In this document: in pieces, positions 1 to 4,947 of the stretch
How the letters are laid out: every line of letters starts with the position of its first letter
How positions within the stretch are numbered: position 1 is the first letter of the stretch
Assembly: GCA_030690025.1 (NCBI GenBank)
Contig: JAUYDJ010000112.1
Span: 1 to 5,886, forward strand
Reading direction: 5' to 3'
DNA: 5,886 nucleotides
Source: Chloroflexota bacterium
GTDB lineage: Bacteria; Chloroflexota; Dehalococcoidia; Dehalococcoidales; JAUYDJ01
Notes under the pieces: generated by a model
What the model saw: the letters and a program-made list of their open reading frames with translations, nothing else
What the model was told of the DNA's origin: nothing
The model's database searches: none
Program-made: the position numbers and the translations under genes

Positions 1-85
1 CTCGCAATGACACAAGAGCTTTGAATTTTGGATTTAGGTTGCTGTGGCCGAGGCGTCAAAGGACAGAAGAAAAAGCGGGGGCCGC

Positions 86-114
86 TTGAAAACGTGTCAG
101 TGCACGTGTAAGAT
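86..114 (+). promoter_or_regulatory. Sigma70-type promoter for the hemerythrin/metal-transport unit
   Basis: TTGAAA at 86-91 matches the -35 consensus at 5 of 6 bases. TAAGAT at 109-114 matches the -10 at 4 of 6, and the spacer is exactly 17 bp. Transcription would begin near 121, giving a leader of about 31 bases before the ATG at 152. The spacer holds an inverted repeat, ACGTG (92-96) and CACGT (103-107), which could be an operator. This placement also argues against any translation start upstream of 121. The promoter is inferred from consensus alone. Confidence 0.5.
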
Positions 115-137
115 GAGAACAGTTACAGGTCGTCAAC

Positions 138-147
138 AAAGGAGGTG
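138..147 (+). promoter_or_regulatory. Strong Shine-Dalgarno that fixes the hemerythrin start
   Basis: AAAGGAGGTG is a near-complete complement of the 3' end of bacterial 16S rRNA. Its GGAGG core ends 6 bases before the ATG at 152. The open frame extends upstream to a GTG at 44, but that stretch lacks such a site and encodes a basic, Cys-rich, non-family sequence. The site therefore decides the start at 152. Confidence 0.85.
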
Positions 148-151
148 TGTC

Positions 152-667
152 ATGGCAGCAACTCTCACTTTACTCGACGAACTTATCAAGGAACACCGTG
201 TTATCCGGCAGGGCCTCGAGGCGGCCATGCAGGTAGCTAACGACGCCGGCGCCATATTTGAATTGGCTAAAGCCAAACAGGACTTTGTTCCCGGGAGGCT
301 GGCCGACCATCGGCGGCCGCTGCAAGATTTACAGAAGACGCTGGACACCGTGGAGCAGGGGCTCAACCGGCACTTTGAGCGTGAAGAAAAGGCGCTGTTA
401 GTCCTTTTCCAGGAGCATGGCAGTGACATGTTGACTTCAGCCCTGCGCATTCTCCTCCTGGAACATAAAGAGCTTAGAGACCGCATCACTGAATCCAAGA
501 AGGAAGTGGCGGAGCTGGTTTCGACCAGGCTGCCGCGTGAGCTAAGCGAAGGGCGAGCCTGGGGAGTCCGCGTCTATATCAGCCACACGCAAAAGCTGAT
601 GGGCGCCCATGCCCATAGCGAAGAGGAGCTTTTCCAGAAGCTGCGTGACGAACTGACGCGGAAGTGA
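152..667 (+). CDS. Hemerythrin HHE cation-binding domain protein
   Basis: This is a 171-residue cytoplasmic protein with no signal peptide or membrane segment, predicted to be an all-helical four-helix bundle. The HHE pattern is complete: His15 in helix 1 (KEHRVI), His74-x3-Glu78 in helix 2, His105 in helix 3 (LEHKELRD) and His155-x3-Glu159 near the end. These residues normally hold a non-haem di-iron centre. Family members bind O2 or NO, store iron or act in oxidative or nitrosative stress; the exact role here cannot be read from sequence. Additional histidines (89, 145, 153) are not standard ligands. The start at 152 is set by the strong ribosome site; an upstream in-frame GTG at 44 is less likely. 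The gene is followed after 67 bases by a metal ABC importer on the same strand with no obvious terminator between them, so co-transcription is plausible. Family assignment is confident; function is open. Confidence 0.85.
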   Translation: MAATLTLLDELIKEHRVIRQGLEAAMQVANDAGAIFELAKAKQDFVPGRLADHRRPLQDLQKTLDTVEQGLNRHFEREEKALLVLFQEHGSDMLTSALRILLLEHKELRDRITESKKEVAELVSTRLPRELSEGRAWGVRVYISHTQKLMGAHAHSEEELFQKLRDELTRK

Positions 668-734
668 CCGGCTATGCAGCTTGTTGGGGCGCAGCCTGCG
701 GTGTCTAATTGAAAGAGCCAGGAAGAGCGGGAAA

Positions 735-1649
735 ATGAGAGGAAAATATATTTTACTAGCGGCGCTACTCATGCTTGCTCTTCCGGGCACGCTGTCCTGT
801 CAGGCCCCGACCAGCAGCCCGGAGAAGTCTATCGTCGTCACTTATTCGATTCTTGGCTCCATCGTAAGAGATTTGGTTGGCGTTAAGGCAACCGTGACTG
901 TCTCTATGCCCAATGGATTGGACCCGCATGAATGGCAGCCATCCGCTAAAGACATAGAAACGATAAACAAGGCTGGCCTCGTTATCGAAAACGGGCTTGG
1001 GCTTGAAGGCGGCATGGAAAAGACACTTGAAGCGGCCAAAAGAAATGGTGTCAAGTTCTTTACGGCTTCAGATTACATCACCATTCGTCATGTAGGGACT
1101 GGGGAGGGAATTCCCTCCGGCGACCCCGACCAGGCTATTGGTGCACCCGACCCACACATCTGGCTAGACCCGATAACCATGAAGAGTGTCGTGAGCGCGC
1201 TCGTTCCTGCTCTTATGAAAGACCTGAATCTGGATGTGGCTGCCCAGGCAAGAGACCTGGAAAACCGGCTGGATAGCTTAAACACCGAGGTCGCTAATAT
1301 TGTGGCGCAAATACCCCAGGAAAACCGCAAGCTGGTCACCGGCCATGAGTCAATGGGGTACTTCGCCCAGCGTTACGATTTCAAGCTGGTGGGAGTAATT
1401 ATACCCAGTCTGTCTTCGCAGGCGGGGGTATCGGCGGCGGACCTGGCGGCTCTTAAGAAGGCCATTCAAGATAATCAGGTCAAGGCGATATTCACTGAGC
1501 TCGGCACATCGCCAGCAGTGGCTAAGACTATCGGAGACGAGACCGGGGTTAAGGTCGTTGAGCTTCAAGCAGCCTATTTACCTCCTGACGGCTCATACTT
1601 CACATTCATGAGAAACCTCGCTACCGTTATTACTAATGCATTGAAATAG
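735..1649 (+). CDS. znuA: Metal ABC transporter substrate-binding lipoprotein (ZnuA/TroA family)
   Basis: This is a 304-residue extracytoplasmic protein that captures a divalent metal and delivers it to the permease encoded next. Residues 1-22 form a signal peptide (MRGKYILL, hydrophobic core, then TLSC), with Cys22 the likely lipidated residue; the lipobox is slightly off consensus because Thr is at -3. Cluster A-I metal ligands are visible: His65 in DPHEW, His141 in DPHIWLDP, His204 in GHESMGYF, and probably Glu276 in VVEL where relatives have Asp. Three His ligands favour zinc, since Mn binders usually have Glu at the third place. The long His-rich loop of many ZnuA proteins is missing, so Mn or Fe is not excluded. 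The frame is open from a TTG at 681, but the ATG at 735 puts the signal peptide at the N terminus and has GGAAGAG upstream. The stop is 8 bases before the permease start. I see no AT-rich Zur-like palindrome upstream. Confidence 0.88.
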   Translation: MRGKYILLAALLMLALPGTLSCQAPTSSPEKSIVVTYSILGSIVRDLVGVKATVTVSMPNGLDPHEWQPSAKDIETINKAGLVIENGLGLEGGMEKTLEAAKRNGVKFFTASDYITIRHVGTGEGIPSGDPDQAIGAPDPHIWLDPITMKSVVSALVPALMKDLNLDVAAQARDLENRLDSLNTEVANIVAQIPQENRKLVTGHESMGYFAQRYDFKLVGVIIPSLSSQAGVSAADLAALKKAIQDNQVKAIFTELGTSPAVAKTIGDETGVKVVELQAAYLPPDGSYFTFMRNLATVITNALK

Positions 1650-1657
1650 AGGCAGTT

Positions 1658-2509
1658 ATGGATTTGCTGGTGACCCCGTTCTCAACCAATGGCTTCATGC
1701 TCCAGGCCCTTATCGCCGGAATTCTGGTCTCTATAGCCTGTGCAATTGCCGGCACTTTTGTAATCCTGCGCGGGCTGGCCTTCATCGGTGATGCGCTTGG
1801 CCATGGCGTATTACCCGGCATCGCCGTGGCAATTCTGGTCGGCTTTCCCGGAATAATCGGAGCGGCTATCGGTGCCGCGTTTATGATTGGGGGCATAACC
1901 CTGATTACGCAGCGGTCGAGATTATCCTCGGATACGGCCATTGGTCTTTTGTTTATTGGAATGCTCTCCCTGGGCGTGGTGATTGTATCCCGCTCGAACT
2001 CTTTTAGCGGCGACCTGACCCGAATACTGTTTGGCGAGATTCTGGGCATTGGCATCCCGGCTATCCTGATTCAGCTTGTGGCTACGGTTGTCATTGCGGC
2101 TATAGCTGTCATCTGCGCTCGCCCATTCCTGTTGCTCAGCTTTGACCCGGAACAGGCTGAGGTTGCTGGCTACTCGGTCCGCCTCTACCATAATGTGATG
2201 CTCTTCATGATTGCGGTCACGGTAATTGTCTCTTTCCAGACGGTCGGCACTTTACTTGTCTTCGGGTTGCTTATCGCCCCGGCCGGCGCCGGCGCGCTCC
2301 TTGCCCGACGTATAGAGGCGATGATGGCCTGGGCAGTGCTCTTCGGCACACTGTCAATGTATATCGGTCTGCTGATAAGCTATCACTTGAACCTGGCCGC
2401 GGGTGCGGCCATAATACTGGTAGCAGTGGTGATCTTTTTTATCGTGTTTATCGCTCAGAACCTGCGTAATCGGCGGGTAGCTCATCTTCAGGAGCAAGCA
2501 CATGGATAG
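1658..2509 (+). CDS. znuB: Metal ABC transporter permease (ZnuB/TroC, ABC-3 family)
   Basis: This 283-residue integral membrane protein would form, as a dimer, the channel of the zinc/manganese importer. It has about seven or eight hydrophobic segments, roughly at 13-37, 50-62, 65-84, 93-111, 131-153, 180-206, 222-243 and 246-268. Family hallmarks are GDALGHGVLPG at 44-54, the SGDLTRILFGEILG stretch at 117-130, the cytoplasmic loop FDPEQAEVAGY at 162-172 that should contact the ATPase, and VGTLLVFGLLIAPAG at 196-210. Length is normal for the family. The start ATG lies 8 bases after the binding-protein stop, with GAGG overlapping that stop as ribosome site. The last 8 bases overlap the ATPase gene, a typical sign of translational coupling. 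The metal carried cannot be told from the permease. Confidence 0.9.
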   Translation: MDLLVTPFSTNGFMLQALIAGILVSIACAIAGTFVILRGLAFIGDALGHGVLPGIAVAILVGFPGIIGAAIGAAFMIGGITLITQRSRLSSDTAIGLLFIGMLSLGVVIVSRSNSFSGDLTRILFGEILGIGIPAILIQLVATVVIAAIAVICARPFLLLSFDPEQAEVAGYSVRLYHNVMLFMIAVTVIVSFQTVGTLLVFGLLIAPAGAGALLARRIEAMMAWAVLFGTLSMYIGLLISYHLNLAAGAAIILVAVVIFFIVFIAQNLRNRRVAHLQEQAHG

Positions 2510-3365
2510 CCGGGAAAAATCCGCTAGCCCATCGATAGATGTTGGCGCATCCACACCAGGCATCAAGGGCTCTCCCTACGTCGCGGCCAAGCATCTCAAT
2601 ATTGGCTACTCAAATGAAGTTGTAGTAGCCAATATTAGCTTTGAGCTGGGGCAGGGACAGGCTATCGCGCTGATTGGCACTAATGGTTCGGGAAAATCAA
2701 CCCTGCTGAAAACCATTGTCGGGCTGCTAACGGCCATGGGCGGCCAGCTATCGGTATTCGGAATGCCTCCCGGGAATAACCACTCCCGGATAGCCTATCT
2801 CGGCCAGTTCCATGCCTCTGGATTCGTCCTGCCCATTCGCGCCATTGACGTCGTGCGCATGGGCCGATTCCCTTTGTATGGACTATGGAGACGGATGAGC
2901 CGGCGGGATGATGAAATCGTAATGTCTGCCATGCGCACTATGGGTATCGAAAAACTGGCCGATTCGCCATTACGGTCCCTATCCGGTGGCCAGCAGCAGC
3001 GGACTTATCTGGCCCAGGTGCTGGCCCACCAGGCCGACCTGCTGGTGCTTGACGAGCCGACGGCAGGTCTGGATGCCGGCGGTAGAGAGCTCTATCTGCA
3101 CGCCATCAATGATGAGCTCTGCCGGGGAGCTTCAATTGTCATAGCTACTCATGATATCCAGGAAGAGGCGGCCCTGTGCCACCAGGTAATGCTGCTGGCC
3201 CGCCGGGTAGTAGCTATTGGCACGCCCCAGGAAGTATTAACTCCCGAAGCCTTACTGGAGGCCTTCGGCATAGTCGTTACTGGTGAGAAACGTCTCCACG
3301 TGCTCGAATGCAAGCACGGACATGACGATATGGAGCGGCTCGGTCTCAATAAACCGAAACTATAA
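2502..3365 (+). CDS. znuC: Metal ABC transporter ATP-binding protein (ZnuC/TroB family)
   Basis: This 287-residue cytoplasmic ATPase powers the importer encoded by the two preceding genes. All ABC motifs are intact: Walker A GTNGSGKST (59-67), Q-loop Gln102 (YLGQ), signature LSGGQQQR (160-167), Walker B LLVLDE (180-185), D-loop AGLD (188-191) and switch His217 (ATHD). The start overlaps the permease by 8 bases and has AGGAG 7 bases upstream. Two parts fall outside the core. One is a Ser/Pro/Gly-rich N-terminal extension of about 25 residues. The other is a C-terminal tail with His266, Cys270, His272 and His274 close together, which could bind metal. The DNA coding for residues 33-45 contains a 13-bp perfect inverted repeat, listed separately. 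The protein is complete and very likely functional. Confidence 0.93.
   Translation: MDSREKSASPSIDVGASTPGIKGSPYVAAKHLNIGYSNEVVVANISFELGQGQAIALIGTNGSGKSTLLKTIVGLLTAMGGQLSVFGMPPGNNHSRIAYLGQFHASGFVLPIRAIDVVRMGRFPLYGLWRRMSRRDDEIVMSAMRTMGIEKLADSPLRSLSGGQQQRTYLAQVLAHQADLLVLDEPTAGLDAGGRELYLHAINDELCRGASIVIATHDIQEEAALCHQVMLLARRVVAIGTPQEVLTPEALLEAFGIVVTGEKRLHVLECKHGHDDMERLGLNKPKL
2598..2636 (+). repeat. Perfect 13-bp inverted repeat inside the ATPase gene
   Basis: AATATTGGCTACT at 2598-2610 is exactly the reverse complement of AGTAGCCAATATT at 2624-2636, with a 13-base loop between. It begins 96 bases after the ATPase start codon and lies fully inside the coding sequence, over residues of the first beta strands. 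As RNA it would form a moderately stable hairpin; as DNA it could be a dyad binding site. I know of no named element with this sequence. The repeat itself is certain; any function is speculation. Confidence 0.8.
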
Positions 3366-3382
3366 ATTCTACCGTAATAGAT

Positions 3383-4420
3383 ATGACCAATAACCAATCC
3401 AACCAAGCCCGAAAAGAAGAGCACCTGCAGATAAACCTGGCGGAGGATATCCAGTTCAAAGAGGTTACCACCGGGCTGGAGAAGTACTACTTCTTGCACC
3501 AGGCCCTGCCCGAGATTGATGCCGCCGACGTTGACCTGTCAACCACGCTCTACGGCAAACGGCTCAAGGCCCCGCTCATCATCTCCTCCATGACCGGGGG
3601 TGTTGCGGCGGCCAGGCGCATCAATCGCAACCTGGCGCGGGCGGCCCAGGCCACCGGCATCGCCATGGCGCTGGGATCGCTAAGAGCCGCTATCGAAGAC
3701 CCCGGCGTTGCCCGCACCTACCAGATACGTGATGTTGCCCCGGATATTCTCCTTTTCGCTAACCTGGGCGCGGTGCAGCTTAACTACGGCTTCGGCGTGG
3801 CCGAATGCCTCAAAGCCGTGGAGATAACGCAGGCGGATGCCCTGATTCTGCACCTGAACCCCCTCCAGGAAGCCCTGCAACCGGAGGGCAATACCAACTT
3901 CGCCGGGCTGGTAGCCAAAATTGAACAGGTCTGCCGCCAGTTGCCGGTGCCGGTAATTGCCAAGGAGGTCGGGCTGGGTATTTCGGCGGCGGCCGCCCAG
4001 AAGCTAATCGACGCCGGGGTAGCCGGTATTGACGTGGCCGGTGCCGGGGGCACCTCCTGGAGTGAAGGCGAAAGACGCCGCGCCCGGAGCCAGACGCACG
4101 ACCGCGTAGCGGCCGCCTTCAGCGGCTGGGGCATCCCTACCGCCGAGTCCATTCGCATGGTCAGGCAGAGCAGCCCCGGCATCACCCTCATTGCCAGTGG
4201 CGGCATCCGCAGCGGCATTGACGCCGCCAAGGCCATCTGCCTGGGGGCGGACGCCATCGGCATCGCGGCTCCCTTTCTGAAAGCTGCCGCGGTTTCCCCC
4301 AGAGCCGTCACGCAGGCCATCACCGAGATTACCGAGCAGCTGCGTATCGCCATGTTTTGCATCGGGGCGGCCAACCTGGAACAGCTCAAGCACTCACCGT
4401 TTCTACAGCGCCGGCAATAG
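3383..4420 (+). CDS. fni: Type 2 isopentenyl-diphosphate delta-isomerase, FMN-dependent
   Basis: This 345-residue cytoplasmic flavoenzyme interconverts isopentenyl and dimethylallyl diphosphate using reduced FMN and Mg2+, feeding isoprenoid synthesis. It is a TIM-barrel protein of normal length. Visible family motifs in order are RKEEHL at 10-15, FLHQALPEID at 37-46, SSMTGG at 68-73 (flavin site), ALGSLRAAIEDP at 96-107, HLNPLQE at 157-163 with His157, Asn159, Gln162 and the metal-binding Glu163, IAKEVGLGIS at 192-201, AGAGGTSWSEGE at 219-230, GWGIPT at 248-253 and ASGGIRSG at 271-278. RKEEHL sits close to the N terminus as in relatives, so the ATG at 3383 is right. No Shine-Dalgarno precedes it: only 17 bases separate it from the ATPase stop, and they are AT-rich. 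It may ride on the transporter transcript, or use a TATAAA at 3361-3366 as a weak -10. No biochemical link to metal import is evident. Confidence 0.95.
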   Translation: MTNNQSNQARKEEHLQINLAEDIQFKEVTTGLEKYYFLHQALPEIDAADVDLSTTLYGKRLKAPLIISSMTGGVAAARRINRNLARAAQATGIAMALGSLRAAIEDPGVARTYQIRDVAPDILLFANLGAVQLNYGFGVAECLKAVEITQADALILHLNPLQEALQPEGNTNFAGLVAKIEQVCRQLPVPVIAKEVGLGISAAAAQKLIDAGVAGIDVAGAGGTSWSEGERRRARSQTHDRVAAAFSGWGIPTAESIRMVRQSSPGITLIASGGIRSGIDAAKAICLGADAIGIAAPFLKAAAVSPRAVTQAITEITEQLRIAMFCIGAANLEQLKHSPFLQRRQ

Positions 4421-4447
4421 ACTATCGACCGCACTGTCCTGCTCTAG

Positions 4448-4476
4448 TTGAAATCAAATTAATACACCCGGTTAAT
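4448..4476 (+). promoter_or_regulatory. Candidate distal promoter upstream of the zinc-ribbon/pfk unit
   Basis: TTGAAA at 4448-4453 (5 of 6 to the -35 consensus) is followed after 17 bp by GTTAAT at 4471-4476 (4 of 6 to the -10). A transcript from about 4483 would carry both hairpins at 4502-4563 in its leader. The -10 overlaps the small CCGG-TTAAT-CCGG dyad at 4468-4480. The call rests on consensus matching only. Confidence 0.3.
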
Positions 4477-4501
4477 CCGGTAGAGTGTTGACCTCTTTTA
4501 A

Positions 4502-4532
4502 TCCCCCTCTCCTTCAAATAAGGAGAGGGGGA
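4502..4532 (+). repeat. Perfect 13-bp hairpin in the intergenic spacer
   Basis: The arms at 4502-4514 and 4520-4532 are exact reverse complements (T, five C, TCTCCTT on the left) around the 5-base loop CAAAT. The G-rich right arm is partly repeated directly downstream: AGAGGGGG occurs at 4524-4531 and again at 4544-4551. No T-run follows, so it is a poor intrinsic terminator on its own. C-tract/G-tract hairpins of this look are, in my memory, common dispersed intergenic repeats in Chloroflexota and related bins; that needs a genome search. Confidence 0.75.
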
Positions 4533-4546
4533 ATTGGTTTAAGAGA

Positions 4547-4570
4547 GGGGGCTGAAAGCCCCCATTCTTT
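4547..4570 (+). terminator. Probable Rho-independent terminator after the isomerase gene
   Basis: GGGGGCT at 4547-4553 pairs with AGCCCCC at 4557-4563 around a GAA loop. A T-rich tail, ATTCTTT, follows at 4564-4570. The stem is short but six of its seven pairs are G-C. It lies 126 bases after the isomerase stop and would end the transcript coming from the metal-transport genes. The tail is interrupted by a C, so termination may be partial. The preceding hairpin could compete with it for folding. Confidence 0.5.
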
Positions 4571-4587
4571 TACTCTCCCTCTTCGGC

Positions 4588-4678
4588 CTGCAACGCAGTT
4601 GTGGGTGCTAGCCCTTACCAGAATTAGGTTTCACCACCCTTTTGCCCACGCTCAGGAATACCTATTATTGCGTTGCAG
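4588..4678 (+). repeat. 91-base segment bounded by a 10-bp perfect inverted repeat
   Basis: CTGCAACGCA at 4588-4597 is the exact reverse complement of TGCGTTGCAG at 4669-4678. Inside, GTGGG at 4601-4605 can pair with CCCAC at 4645-4649, giving a nested stem. The segment could be a folded leader or small RNA, or the relic of a miniature inverted-repeat element. I see no flanking target-site duplication and do not recognise a riboswitch class. The right arm overlaps the -35 of the proposed proximal promoter, so a DNA-binding role is also possible. Confidence 0.5.
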
Positions 4679-4701
4679 CAATAAAAATAATGTGCTAGTA
4701 T
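4673..4701 (+). promoter_or_regulatory. Candidate extended -10 promoter for the zinc-ribbon/pfk unit
   Basis: TGC-TAGTAT (4693-4701) is an extended -10 matching the hexamer at 4 of 6 bases. TTGCAG at 4673-4678 is a weak -35 (3 of 6) at 17 bp spacing. Transcription would start near 4708, just before the ribosome site AGGAGG (4711-4716), leaving a very short leader. ATTGC (4667-4671) and GCAAT (4678-4682) form an inverted repeat across the -35 that could be an operator. Confidence 0.4.
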
Positions 4702-4720
4702 TAATCTCCGAGGAGGCATA

Positions 4721-4927
4721 ATGTCCTGTATTATCTGGAACAAGAGATGCAAAAGGTGCCACGGCAATCTGGCTCTGGAGAGTGATGAGTATGGTAGTTA
4801 CCTCTCCTGCCTGCAGTGCGGCGCAGTCGAGATAGATACCACCCAGCTGGTCGCGGCACGCCCGAGCACTCCGGCCATGGATGAAGACGAGAAAGAGACA
4901 TCAACCCCGAAAATGAAAGTCGCCTAG
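4721..4927 (+). CDS. Small zinc-ribbon protein of unknown function
   Basis: This 68-residue protein has two CxxC knuckles, Cys10-x2-Cys13 (CKRCHGNL) and Cys30-x2-Cys33 (CLQCG), 16 residues apart, which should bind one zinc ion as a zinc ribbon. The residues between, LESDEYGSYLS, are typical of the many tiny bacterial zinc-ribbon proteins with an EYG-Y-SC core. The last 30 residues are polar, charged and rich in Thr and Pro, probably disordered. There is no signal or membrane segment. AGGAGG at 4711-4716, 4 bases before the ATG, is a strong ribosome site. The phosphofructokinase gene starts 18 bases after the stop in the same frame, so the two are likely co-transcribed. Nucleic-acid binding or a regulatory role would be guesses. 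Real gene: fairly sure. Confidence 0.8.
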   Translation: MSCIIWNKRCKRCHGNLALESDEYGSYLSCLQCGAVEIDTTQLVAARPSTPAMDEDEKETSTPKMKVA

Positions 4928-4934
4928 ACTGAAA

Positions 4935-4947
4935 AAGGGGACCCCTT
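4935..4947 (+). promoter_or_regulatory. Palindrome joining the pfk ribosome site and TTG start
   Basis: AAGGGGACCCCTT is a perfect palindrome around one central A. It contains the only plausible ribosome site (AGGGGA, 4936-4941) and the first two bases of the TTG start codon at 4946. Folded as AAGGG/CCCTT with a 3-base loop, it would hide both. A ribosome finishing the zinc-ribbon gene at 4927 could open it, which suggests translational coupling. The palindrome is certain; the regulatory role is inferred. Confidence 0.4.

Noticed and set aside
44..151. N-terminal extension of the hemerythrin frame from a GTG at 44
   Set aside because: The 36 added residues are basic, Cys-rich and unlike the family. 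The predicted promoter starts transcription near 121, and the near-perfect ribosome site points to the ATG at 152.
681..734. Upstream TTG start for the metal-binding lipoprotein
   Set aside because: It would place 18 polar and basic residues before the signal peptide. The ATG at 735 gives a normal lipoprotein signal of 22 residues.
668..734. Terminator or Zur-type operator between the hemerythrin and binding-protein genes
   Set aside because: Only a CGCAGCCTGCG mini-dyad with too small a loop is present. There is no T-run and no AT-rich palindrome.
2282..2293. GCCGGCGCCGGC palindrome in the permease gene
   Set aside because: It encodes the Ala/Gly-rich membrane stretch APAGAGA and is explained by GC-rich Gly/Ala codons.
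3299..3318. CGTGCT/AGCACG small inverted repeat near the ATPase 3' end
   Set aside because: It has only 6 bp with an 8-base loop and no T-run; it is within what chance gives and is not a terminator.
3784..4434. Minus-strand open frame (216 codons) opposite the isomerase gene
   Set aside because: It is a shadow of the well-conserved isomerase coding strand and has no credible domain.
4485..4721. Open frame of 78 codons across the isomerase-to-zinc-ribbon spacer
   Set aside because: It starts at a GTG without a ribosome site, reads through both hairpins and the inverted repeat, and gives a low-complexity peptide with no family resemblance. The TAATG overlap with the next gene looks accidental.
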